A DNA stretch of 64,000 nt, taken from assembly GCA_023419605.1 (NCBI GenBank), contig JAEZXR010000018.1:1-64000 (forward strand), given 5' to 3'. Source of the stretch: Bacillota bacterium (lineage in GTDB: Bacteria > Bacillota > Clostridia > Acetivibrionales > JAEZXR01). The notes beneath the pieces were generated by a model. That model worked only from the letters and a program-made list of their open reading frames with translations, searched no databases and was not told the DNA's origin. The position numbers were made by a program, and so were the translations under genes. The stretch's first letter is position 1; every line of letters starts with the position of its first letter. Positions 32,033-40,001 of this stretch are shown one piece after another.

Positions 32033-32629
32033 CTATGATTTCGCACCATTGAACCTACCGTTCACCACATCCCAGTTTACAATATTCCACCACGCATCGA
32101 CCCAGGCCGCCCTCTTATTCTGGTACTTCAAATAATAAGCATGCTCCCACACATCCAGGATCAGCAGCGGAATGATCCCCCATTGTGTAAGGTTCTGGTG
32201 CTTCTCCGCCTGGAGAATCACCAGCTTTTGAAATAACGGGTTCCAGCCGAGGATCGCCCAGCCGGACCCTTCCACGGCGACAGCAGCTGCACTGAACAGC
32301 TTTTTAAAGGTTTCATACTCGGAAAAATCCTTCCGAATCTGGTCCACTACCGGTCCCGATGGATTTTCAGGAGCCTTGGGCGTCATATTCTCCCAGAACA
32401 ATGTATGGAGAATATGCCCTGAACCATGGAAAGCCAACTCTCTTTCCCAATGCTTTATCAGTCCGAAATCTCCTGTCTTCCTTGCGTCCTCCAGTTTTGC
32501 CTCTGCATTGTTGAGTCCATCCACATAAGACTTGTGGTGCATGTCGTGGTGAAGCCGTACCGTCTGTTCGTCGTAATGCGGCTCCAATGCATCATATTCA
32601 TAGGGAAGGGGAGGTAAAACATGTGGCAT
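32033..32629 (-). CDS. sodA: Iron/manganese superoxide dismutase
   Basis: A 198-residue Fe/Mn-type SOD. The metal ligands are visible: His in RLHHDMHHKSYV, His in FHGSGHILHTLFWENM, and Asp and His in LLILDVWEHAYYLKYQNKR. A QAEKHQNLTQWGIIPLL segment covers the outer-sphere region. No signal peptide; cytoplasmic. It dismutates superoxide, useful for an anaerobe meeting oxygen. The ATG follows GAGGTGATTTT. A single gene. Confidence 0.92.
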   Translation of the reverse strand: MPHVLPPLPYEYDALEPHYDEQTVRLHHDMHHKSYVDGLNNAEAKLEDARKTGDFGLIKHWERELAFHGSGHILHTLFWENMTPKAPENPSGPVVDQIRKDFSEYETFKKLFSAAAVAVEGSGWAILGWNPLFQKLVILQAEKHQNLTQWGIIPLLILDVWEHAYYLKYQNKRAAWVDAWWNIVNWDVVNGRFNGAKS

Positions 32630-32994
32630 AAAATCACCTCATTCATTAAACTATGGTCCAAATTGGAACATACCTTTATTATGGTAAGCACTGCCTCATG
32701 TTATTCCTGCGGAACAAGATTTATAGTGCATTGGAAGTGCACTTAACCTATTGCAATTGCTTTTCCTTTCATGCATACTGCTGTACGAAGTAATCAACGG
32801 TGATAAGGTTTGCTCTATCCAATTTCGAAAGGGCGGGGTTTTCCTTGGCTATAATCAATCAGTGGGTCACATATTAATTTATTTTACAGTTCGTCATTCC
32901 GCGAAGGATGTGAAAGATATTTTGTAATTTTATCCGCTAAATATAATGAGACCTCGAAGATCGGCTCTTCGAGGCCTCATTATATTTGCGGCAC
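32630..32994. other. Gene-free region between sodA and ymaF
   Basis: No supported gene in 365 bases. It contains the upstream region of sodA, an AGTGCA-N7-TGCACT dyad (32725-32743) that could be an operator but does not match the PerR box, and at the right end the ymaF terminator. Confidence 0.5.
32939..32987 (-). terminator. Terminator of ymaF
   Basis: AAATATAATGAG-A-CCTCGAAGA (32939-32960) pairs with TCTTCGAGG-C-CTCATTATATTT (32966-32987), a 22-bp stem with one mismatch just beyond the stop at 32995. Confidence 0.8.
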
Positions 32995-33288
32995 CTATGA
33001 TTCCCTGTGGATGGACGTGAAGCCTCTAAAGTAATGCACATGCCCACGGGCAACCCTGGTGACTCCCTCGTAATAGTGGTAATGACCCCCATCCACGTTG
33101 ATCTCAGGCCCGGTTACAGCAGCATAGTCGTGGGTATGTCCGTCATCAAACGTTGTACGTCCTGCCATGTAATGTACATGCCTGGGAATGTCCGGGTCAG
33201 CACTGGTAGCCCCGGAATACCGGTGCACATGTCCATAGTTATAGGAGGTCACTCCTCTGAAATAATGCCGGTGCAATTCATTTGGCAT
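32995..33288 (-). CDS. ymaF: YmaF-family histidine-rich protein
   Basis: A 97-residue protein made of about six short units with paired histidines followed by an aromatic residue and a glycine turn: HRHYFRG, HVHRYSG, HVHYMAG, HTHDYAA, HYHYYEG and HVHYFRG. This matches the YmaF family known from Bacillus, whose function is not established. The regular His spacing suggests metal binding on a repetitive beta scaffold. GGGGTGATTTT precedes the ATG. An inverted repeat (33309-33366) lies in its upstream region. Confidence 0.8.
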   Translation of the reverse strand: MPNELHRHYFRGVTSYNYGHVHRYSGATSADPDIPRHVHYMAGRTTFDDGHTHDYAAVTGPEINVDGGHYHYYEGVTRVARGHVHYFRGFTSIHRES

Positions 33289-33308
33289 AAAATCACCCCT
33301 TTATACAT

Positions 33309-33366
33309 CTTATGTCAACTTTATGAGGATGTTGCAAGATAAAGTTATCTTTTTGCTCGACATAAG
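33309..33366. repeat. Nested inverted repeat upstream of ymaF
   Basis: CTTATGTC (33309-33316) pairs with GACATAAG (33359-33366), and AACTTTAT (33317-33324) with ATAAAGTT (33339-33346). It lies 20-80 bases upstream of the ymaF start and may overlap its promoter. Confidence 0.4.
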
Positions 33367-33508
33367 TTTACATAACGTTTCTCCTGTTGGCTATATCCTG
33401 TGTTTCATGCGTACTCATCTTGCCAGCCAGCAGTTTTATAGATTATAATAGTACTTACGAATACTTACAAAACGCGGAATTTTCCCTAAAGATTGGAGGG
33501 TCTCAACG

Positions 33509-35086
33509 ATGTCTGGATTACGAATACGGTGGGGAAACGTACTGATTCTTCTACTTATCATCGCAGCTGCAGTTGCAGCATTTTACTATAAATACCCCGG
33601 AGTGCTGCCAAATCTGTTGGATAAGACGCAAGCAACGGCAGCAAAAAAATCTCCTAAAGAAACCTTTGTTTTGGGGCTGGATAGTTGGATCGGAGGCACT
33701 CCGGCGCTGATGGCCCTGAATAGAGAGTACCATAAGGATTATTCTCTGAACCTGCAAATAAAATATGTTCCCGATGATGAGGAAAGGATCAACGCCCTTA
33801 AAAAGGGGGAAATCCACGTAACTGAAATGTCTCTTCCCTCTTACATACGGCTTCTGAGCAAGTATCCAAACGCAGGCGTTATCATAGGCATTACCGATTT
33901 TTCCAGAGGCGCCGACGGTATTGTTGCCAAAAGCAGCATAAAAACCTTAAATGATATGGATGCCAAAAGAGTAGCCTATACGGGGGGCGGTACAGGAAAA
34001 TTTATTTTAAATCGGTTTCTGCGGCTGACAGGTTTACGATTCCAGGATATTAAACCCATAGAGCGAAAAGAAATGTCGGAAGTCATTGAAGACTTCAAAA
34101 CCGGCAAGGCCGATCTGATGGTTTCATGGAATCCTGATATGGGGCTGGTGGTAAAGGAAATGAATTCCGCACAGCCAGGTTCTGTAAAACTTCTTATCAC
34201 AACCCAGGAGGTCCCCGATTTGGTACCTACCGTACTGGTTGCAAATAAAGATATAAAAGAGAAGTATCCGGGAGACCTGGAAAGCTTTCTCAAAACCTGG
34301 TACGTTTCCTCCAAGTACATTATAGAGAGGCCGGACAAAGCCTATGAGAAGCTGGCCCAGCTAATGTCGGAACAAAAGGATGTATATGGGAATGTTACCC
34401 TGGAAGATGTGAAGGAATCCTTCTCCACCATAAAGCTCATGTCCATTAATGATAACTATACTTATTTCGGGCTTACGGGCAAGGAAAAGCTCATTAGCTC
34501 CATTATTGCCGATACTGCACAGACCTGGAAAAAATATGGGGATATCCCCTCGGATACCGTTCCGAAAGACATTCTGGCAGATGCCTTTATGGCAAAGCTG
34601 TACAAGGAGACTGACAAGGATTTGATTATCGGAACCATCGACCCGGGTACGTCGGGCAGCGCCCAACCTGCCGAGCAGAAAACGGAGTTTAAAAAGCAGG
34701 ATGCCGCCAGCATTGAAAAAAATACGGAGCAAGTGGCAAAGGTAGATCTTCCACCGGTATACTATGATTCCGGTAAAGCTACAGTGCGAGGGGAATCTCT
34801 GGCAGTCCTCCATGAGGTTTTGAATGTTTTGAAGCAGTTCCCTCAATACTACCTGGTTATCGATGCCCATACCGATACCGTGGGAGATGAGAACTTTAAC
34901 TTAAATCTATCCCGTGAGAGAGCAGAAGAGGTTAAGGGATACCTAATCACCATCGGTGCCGATGCCAATCGGCTGGTCGCACGGGGCTGGGGCGAATCCA
35001 AGCCCATTATAGCCGCTGAGAAAACGGAAGAGGACATGGCGAGAAACAGAAGAACCGAATTTATACTTACCCGAGAAATAAAATAG
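33509..35086 (+). CDS. Membrane-anchored solute-binding domain fused to an OmpA-like domain
   Basis: A 525-residue protein. One N-terminal membrane segment (about 10-28, VLILLLIIAAAVAAFYY) anchors it. Residues ~50-365 form an NMT1/SsuA-type periplasmic-binding fold (FVLGLDSWIGGTPALMALN, ALKKGEIHVTEMSLPSYI, KRVAYTGGGTGKFILNRFL, DLVPTVLVANKDIKEKYP). A linker leads to an OmpA/MotB-type peptidoglycan-binding domain (~405-525: VYYDSGKATV, VIDAHTDTVGDENFNLNLS, the NLSRERAEEVKGYL and RNRRTEF motifs). So a ligand-binding domain is tied to both membrane and wall. No permease or ATPase is adjacent. Function unknown. Confidence 0.8.
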   Translation: MSGLRIRWGNVLILLLIIAAAVAAFYYKYPGVLPNLLDKTQATAAKKSPKETFVLGLDSWIGGTPALMALNREYHKDYSLNLQIKYVPDDEERINALKKGEIHVTEMSLPSYIRLLSKYPNAGVIIGITDFSRGADGIVAKSSIKTLNDMDAKRVAYTGGGTGKFILNRFLRLTGLRFQDIKPIERKEMSEVIEDFKTGKADLMVSWNPDMGLVVKEMNSAQPGSVKLLITTQEVPDLVPTVLVANKDIKEKYPGDLESFLKTWYVSSKYIIERPDKAYEKLAQLMSEQKDVYGNVTLEDVKESFSTIKLMSINDNYTYFGLTGKEKLISSIIADTAQTWKKYGDIPSDTVPKDILADAFMAKLYKETDKDLIIGTIDPGTSGSAQPAEQKTEFKKQDAASIEKNTEQVAKVDLPPVYYDSGKATVRGESLAVLHEVLNVLKQFPQYYLVIDAHTDTVGDENFNLNLSRERAEEVKGYLITIGADANRLVARGWGESKPIIAAEKTEEDMARNRRTEFILTREIK

Positions 35087-35125
35087 TCATGAGTCAGGCT
35101 CTGAAGCCTTTCCTGGGAGAGATCT

Positions 35126-35893
35126 ATGAGATTTAAAAATTATTTTAAAGCTGCATTTCAAATGAGAAATCTTGTACTGCTTGCGGCAGTGGCTATCATC
35201 TCCTTCCTGACGGAGTTTATTCCTTTTACTCTGATTGGATTGGCTGGATATGCTTACTTTGTAATGCAAACCCTAAAGTCGGAGAAATTTCAAAGCCAGC
35301 TGGCCTCGGAGGGTTCTCTGGATCATATACGAGCCTTAAGCGCGGAGTGCCGGAGCACCTATCAAAAGGTATACAAGCAAGTGGGGGCGGCTTCCAGACA
35401 ACGTCTCGACAATATTATGGAGAAAAAGCAAGAACTGGAGAATTACTTTTTCAAGAATGCAGACGACTCTTTGAATAAAACAATTATTGAACAGGCCTTG
35501 CAATTAGTCATTGCTTATAGTAAGCTGCTCCATACCTATTCCCTTCGTTTGCAGGAGGTAAATGCCATGGACACAAAGGGTCTGCTGGAGCGGATCAATA
35601 AGAACAACCGGAAGCTGGGAAGCCTGGAAAGCTATGACGCCGTGTTAAAGCTTACCCAGACTATCGAGATGGATGAACGGCTGGTAAAGGATATACAGGA
35701 AGAAAAAAATGAAGTAGAAATGATCGGTGTAAAACTGGATCATATCGAAAGCATGATCGCAGCCTTCAAACACCAGATTGTTTCCAGCGATGCAGTAAAT
35801 CCCGCTGTTGGAGAAATCGAAAGCATTGTAAATGAAGCCATGGCCCTGGACAATGTTTTACGGGAGAGAAGAAGGAATAAAGCCGACCTTTAG
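35126..35893 (+). CDS. Membrane coiled-coil protein (XpaC-like?)
   Basis: A 255-residue protein with two close hydrophobic segments near the N-terminus (about 14-30 and 33-48, LVLLAAVAIISFLTEFIPFT then LIGLAGYAYFVM). About 200 charged, mostly helical residues follow (LDNIMEKKQELENYF, ERLVKDIQEEKNEVEMIG) and would lie in the cytoplasm. The layout recalls XpaC proteins that accompany TelA, but I cannot confirm the family. It starts 39 bases after the binding-protein/OmpA fusion and shares its terminator, so the two probably function together. Confidence 0.65.
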   Translation: MRFKNYFKAAFQMRNLVLLAAVAIISFLTEFIPFTLIGLAGYAYFVMQTLKSEKFQSQLASEGSLDHIRALSAECRSTYQKVYKQVGAASRQRLDNIMEKKQELENYFFKNADDSLNKTIIEQALQLVIAYSKLLHTYSLRLQEVNAMDTKGLLERINKNNRKLGSLESYDAVLKLTQTIEMDERLVKDIQEEKNEVEMIGVKLDHIESMIAAFKHQIVSSDAVNPAVGEIESIVNEAMALDNVLRERRRNKADL

Positions 35894-35905
35894 CTGACAT
35901 CATAG

Positions 35906-35950
35906 AAAAACAAGGACCCCTTCCTGGAAAAGGAAGGGGTCCTTGTTTTT
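35906..35950. terminator. Strong bidirectional terminator
   Basis: A perfect 20-bp stem (35906-35925 with 35931-35950, core AAGGACCCCTTCC) around GGAAA, with A- and T-runs, between the convergent coiled-coil gene and the solute-binding protein gene. Confidence 0.9.
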
Positions 35951-35958
35951 CATCTTCG

Positions 35959-37476
35959 TTATTTCTTATTGGCCTTTAGCCATTCGTCATACTGCTTCTG
36001 CATTTCTGCTATGAGTTTTTCTACACCGGCAGCTTTCAGTTCACTGCTCATCTTGGCAACTGTCTTATCAGGGTCTACGGAGCCTGTAAACAATTGCTTG
36101 TAATAGGTCTGGATAACCGTCTTGCAGGCGGAAGCCTGACTTTCTACGTTTTTGCTGTCAAAGGCGAACCCGAGGCTCTTTAATACGAGGCCCTTCTTGT
36201 TGTATTCCTCGAATTGCTTCCATTTTTGCGGATCTTCGTTGTCCAAGAGGTAATCAATGAACTGGTTACCGAATCTCCAGCCGTTACCTGCCCTATATCC
36301 CTTGTTATCCGTCAGTTTGACTACATTGTCGGATACTTTTGTATAGTGGGTTCCCTCGACACCGTATACAAACATATTCTTCAAAGTTTTATCAGTATAC
36401 AGCATTTCGATAAACTGGAATGCCTTCTCAGGATTTTTGGAGGATGCAGGGATGGCCAGCAAAGCTCCTGTCGTCTCACGATTGCTCATGATGGGTGGGG
36501 TTATGTCCACCTGCTCCCATTTAATATTTGTACTTGTAAACATTTCATCCGCTTTTCCCGGCTTCAGCGGTTGTACTGCTGCAAAATACTTGCCGGTTTT
36601 CATCTCTTCCGAGAAATTATCCATGGTAGCTGCATTGGCATGAATGTAGCCCTTCTGGTAGTATTCATGCAGTTTCTTGTACTGAGCGATGGACTCAGGT
36701 GCTTCAAACTGATTTATGATCTTTGTATCTCTGTTATCCGAGTAGAGGGCGCCCGGGATGTCATCATCACTGATATTATCCCAATCCAGAAGATGCCAGG
36801 GTGCATCCATCTGCACTGCCAGCAAAGGAGTTACTCCAGGTTCACCGGCTTTGATCTTATCAAAGTAAGGCTCCAGGTCTTCCATCTTTTTAATGCTCTT
36901 TACATCCACCTTGTACTTGTCAACAAGGTCCTTTTTCAAAAGGAATCCCCAGTTATGGACCTTTTCCTTATTGGTGGGAACCGCATAATTCTTGCCGTTG
37001 ATAGCGGAACCGTTGAGGAAGGCCTCCCCTACGATTTCCTTGATTTTCGGATACTTTGCAAGGTAGTCGTTCAACTCGCGGTAATACCCGGCAGCAGCGT
37101 TCTGCCTGTAGTTGGCAGCCCAGTTGGCAGTGAATATAATGTCAACGGGTTGTCCGGCTGCCAGCATCGGGTTGATTTTGGGTGAATAGGTGTCTCCCCA
37201 CCCGAAAGTCTCAGCCTTGATCTTTACATTGAGCTTGTCTTTCAGGTACGCGTTGACTGCATCACAAACCTTTTGCATATCTGCCTGGCTGTCACCAACA
37301 CTGTAAAAGGTAAGTTCCACGAGATCTTTGGAGCCATTGTCTTTGGCCGTCTGGGTTGTGGACTGATCGTTGCTTACCGGGTCCGTTTTCTTCTCGCTTT
37401 TACATCCTGTCAACATCACGGACAGGGAAAGTACAGCACTTAAAGCCAGACATAAACCTTTTTTAGCCTTAATCAT
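35959..37476 (-). CDS. Carbohydrate ABC importer solute-binding lipoprotein (LipO/YtcQ type, DUF3502)
   Basis: A 505-residue lipoprotein. The signal peptide ends in VMLTGCKSEKK, with Cys near residue 25 as the lipid site. The binding fold (LTFYSVGDSQADMQKVCDAV; AAGQPVDIIFTANWA; NGKNYAVPTNKEKVHNWGFL) is followed by a C-terminal DUF3502-type region (AGNGWRFGNQFIDYLL onwards). This type serves CUT1 importers for complex oligosaccharides. It is the last gene of a leftward set with two permeases (37651, 38783). Confidence 0.88.
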   Translation of the reverse strand: MIKAKKGLCLALSAVLSLSVMLTGCKSEKKTDPVSNDQSTTQTAKDNGSKDLVELTFYSVGDSQADMQKVCDAVNAYLKDKLNVKIKAETFGWGDTYSPKINPMLAAGQPVDIIFTANWAANYRQNAAAGYYRELNDYLAKYPKIKEIVGEAFLNGSAINGKNYAVPTNKEKVHNWGFLLKKDLVDKYKVDVKSIKKMEDLEPYFDKIKAGEPGVTPLLAVQMDAPWHLLDWDNISDDDIPGALYSDNRDTKIINQFEAPESIAQYKKLHEYYQKGYIHANAATMDNFSEEMKTGKYFAAVQPLKPGKADEMFTSTNIKWEQVDITPPIMSNRETTGALLAIPASSKNPEKAFQFIEMLYTDKTLKNMFVYGVEGTHYTKVSDNVVKLTDNKGYRAGNGWRFGNQFIDYLLDNEDPQKWKQFEEYNKKGLVLKSLGFAFDSKNVESQASACKTVIQTYYKQLFTGSVDPDKTVAKMSSELKAAGVEKLIAEMQKQYDEWLKANKK

Positions 37477-37650
37477 AAATATACCCTCCTTGTAAGTTTA
37501 TTCTATATATAACGCACAAAAGACTTTGCACCTTCTTCCTGTGCGTTTATATTTCTTGCTGTAAACCGCAGAAATTACCCTTGCACATCGCAACATCATT
37601 TCTGCGATTTATGGATTTAAATGGGAACGCTCCGACCACATGCTCTCTCA

Positions 37651-38577
37651 TCAACCCTTTACCGCTCCTACTGTCAGGCCTTTGATAAAGTATTTTTGGA
37701 AGAAGGGATAGGCGAATATAATGGGCCCGATGGAGATAACGGCGATGGCCATACGGGCACTCTCACTGGGCAGGTCCGCCAGTACCTTGGTAGACTCCGA
37801 GAAGCTGGCACTGCCGCTAGTCAGAAACTGTATGCTGGATAGTGTCTGATACATGAGGTACTGAATATTGAAATATTTGCGTTCGGTCACAAAGATGAGC
37901 GGCAAGTACCAGTCATTCCAGTAGTTCAATGTACAGAAAAGTCCGATAGTGGCCAGTCCTGCGCGGCACAGGGGAAGCACGATAACGAAGAAGGTACGGA
38001 ATTCTCCCGCTCCATCAATCTTTGCCGACTCAATAATGGACTCGTGGATGGTGGTCTTAAAGAAGGTCCTCATAATCATCACAAACCATGCATTCATTAA
38101 GTAGGGAAAGATGAGAATCCAAATACTGTCGCTGATTTTAAAGAACTGGGTGTAGACCATGACCCAGGGTACCAGTCCTCCTCCGAAGATCATGGTAAAG
38201 TAGGCAAAGAAGGCAAAGCCGCTCTTATATTTAAAGCTGTTTCTTGAAAGAGGATACGCGTACATGCAGATGATCAAAAGGCTTAGCAATGTCCCCACCA
38301 GCGTTACGAAGATAGACACCCCGTAAGCCCGCCAGATGGCATCTCCTGCGGTCAGTACGTAATCATAGGCTTCTACCGTAAATATCCGGGGCAGGAAGTT
38401 GTAGCCGTTTAACAGGATTTCCTTCTCATCCGTAAAGGAGATTGCGATGACTAGCAGCAGAGGCGCCATGCATATTCCTATGTAAATGATAAACATGGCG
38501 TTCAGCAACAAATTGCTTCCGGTGCTTATCTGGTTTAAACGATTGTCTTTTACTACCGACGTGCTCTCCATTTTCAT
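37651..38577 (-). CDS. CUT1 permease, LplC/YtcP type
   Basis: A 308-residue permease with six membrane segments. The family opening is NQISTGSNLLLNAMFIIYIGICMAPLLLV-like. The EAA loop lies at ESAKIDGAGEFRTFFVIVLPL, where the shared ATPase docks. The typical end is YPFFQKYFIKGLTVGAVKG. It pairs with the LplB-type permease upstream, separated by a 190-bp palindromic element. AGGGGGAATGAAA precedes the ATG, just outside that element. Confidence 0.9.
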   Translation of the reverse strand: MKMESTSVVKDNRLNQISTGSNLLLNAMFIIYIGICMAPLLLVIAISFTDEKEILLNGYNFLPRIFTVEAYDYVLTAGDAIWRAYGVSIFVTLVGTLLSLLIICMYAYPLSRNSFKYKSGFAFFAYFTMIFGGGLVPWVMVYTQFFKISDSIWILIFPYLMNAWFVMIMRTFFKTTIHESIIESAKIDGAGEFRTFFVIVLPLCRAGLATIGLFCTLNYWNDWYLPLIFVTERKYFNIQYLMYQTLSSIQFLTSGSASFSESTKVLADLPSESARMAIAVISIGPIIFAYPFFQKYFIKGLTVGAVKG

Positions 38578-38589
38578 TCCCCCTAAAGT

Positions 38590-38779
38590 GAGCGAAATAT
38601 TACTTACGCTTTTGCGTGCGCCCTTCTCGGACGACGGACTTTATGCATTAATTCGTGCGTAGTATCCAAATAGCCGGCAGTAGGGTTAGTTGGATACGGA
38701 GTAAATTTTTATAAAATCCGACGGCCATGGCACCCATGCAGGGTGTAGCGTAATTGTAGCGTAAGTTATACTTTCGCCA
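38590..38779. repeat. Imperfect palindrome of about 190 bp between the two permease genes
   Basis: GCGAAATATTACTTACGC (38592-38609) is mirrored by GCGTAAGTTATACTTTCGC (38759-38777). Inside, CGACGGACTTTATGCATTAA pairs imperfectly with the complement of AAATTTTTATAAAATCCGACG, and GTATCCAA with TTGGATAC at the centre. The element fills the whole gap between the stop of one permease gene and the ribosome binding site of the next, within one operon. Confidence 0.6.
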
Positions 38780-38782
38780 ATT

Positions 38783-39721
38783 CTAAAATAATGCCTTGTC
38801 CGAGTCGATTCTACGGACAATGTAATTGGCTGTAAACACGGTGATACATCCCACAACAGCCTGGTAGCAGCCGGCTGCTGCCGCCATCCCTACATTGTTT
38901 GAATTGCGCAGTGCCTTAAATACATAGGTATCGATAACATCCGTTACGGAATAGAGCGTTCCGCTGTTTTTAGGCACATTGTAGAACAAACCGAAGTCCG
39001 CATTAAAAATTCTGCCGACGGCAAGTAATGTCATGATAATCATTAAAGGCTGCAGCATGGGAATCGTTATATTCCGGATCTGCTGCCACCGGGTTGCCCC
39101 GTCAATGGCCGCAGCTTCGTAGTACTCGGCATCAATCCCTGAAATGGCTGCCAGGTACACAACCACATTGTATCCGGTGTATTTCCATATCTGAAAAAAC
39201 GTTAGAATAACAGGCCAATACACCGGCTCAAAATACCAATTCACCGGATCAATCCCCAGCGGGGAAAGGATGCTCCTGTTGATGAAGCCGTTATCCATGC
39301 TGAGCATGGAATAGGCCAAGTAACTGACAATAATCCACGATAGGAAATAAGGTAGAAACATTACGCTCTGGTATACCTTGGACAACATTTTATTCTTGAT
39401 TTCATTCAGTGCAAGAGCAAAAAATACCGGAATGACGAGTCCCAGCACAATGAATATCAAGTTGTAAAGCAGGGTATTGCGGGTGATAACCCATGCATTG
39501 GGCGTCCGGAAGAAAAAATCGAAATTGTTAAAACCAATCCATTCACTTTTAAGCAGACTGTTAAAGAAATTATCGGCAAACCGATACCGCTTAAAAGCGA
39601 TAACAATACCCAACATGGGAATATAGTTGTTGATGATCAGAACGAAAACTCCTGGTAAAAGCATTACAAATAACGGCCAGCTATTCTTGAATTCCTTTAG
39701 AAAACCGTTGGATTTATACAC
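38783..39721 (-). CDS. CUT1 permease, LplB type
   Basis: A 312-residue six-span permease using a GTG start after GAGGGGTGAGTCAA. Family features are WPLFVMLLPGVFVLIINNYIP, GIVIAFKRYRF, the FLPYFLSWIIVSYLAYSML span and the EAA loop EAAAIDGATRWQQIRNITIPML. It is the first gene of the permease-permease-binding protein set and lies downstream of the YesN gene at 40002, with 280 bases between that contain a cre-like site. Confidence 0.9.
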   Translation of the reverse strand: MYKSNGFLKEFKNSWPLFVMLLPGVFVLIINNYIPMLGIVIAFKRYRFADNFFNSLLKSEWIGFNNFDFFFRTPNAWVITRNTLLYNLIFIVLGLVIPVFFALALNEIKNKMLSKVYQSVMFLPYFLSWIIVSYLAYSMLSMDNGFINRSILSPLGIDPVNWYFEPVYWPVILTFFQIWKYTGYNVVVYLAAISGIDAEYYEAAAIDGATRWQQIRNITIPMLQPLMIIMTLLAVGRIFNADFGLFYNVPKNSGTLYSVTDVIDTYVFKALRNSNNVGMAAAAGCYQAVVGCITVFTANYIVRRIDSDKALF

Positions 39722-39787
39722 CTTGACTCACCCCTCTCAAATTCCTGTTTTCATATTTATTGTACTTTGGCGACATAAAAACCGGAA

Positions 39788-39801
39788 TAGAAGCGCTTGC
39801 T
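39788..39801. promoter_or_regulatory. Candidate catabolite-responsive element (cre)
   Basis: TAGAAGCGCTTGCT matches the CcpA cre pattern TGNAANCGNTTNCA at all but the second and last positions and has the central AAGCGCTT dyad. It lies about 70-80 bases upstream of the importer operon start. CcpA control is inferred from consensus only. Confidence 0.4.
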
Positions 39802-40001
39802 TTATGGTGTACGATATTGCCTTGTTGGGAGAACAAAACTGTACAACAAAATTTTCCAACAAAGAATAATCATACCACTTATATCCCCCTTTTCGTGAGA
39901 ATATCCTGAATTTCGAACTTTTTCTCCCCCGAATATGCATTTTTGAGCAACAAAAAAGAGACATCGCTTATCGTATGCCTCTTATCAAAATCAGATCCGT
40001 T

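Noticed and set aside
36214..37185. 323-codon rightward frame inside a solute-binding protein gene.
   Set aside because: Antisense to a lipoprotein gene with clear signal peptide and family motifs; no start signal.
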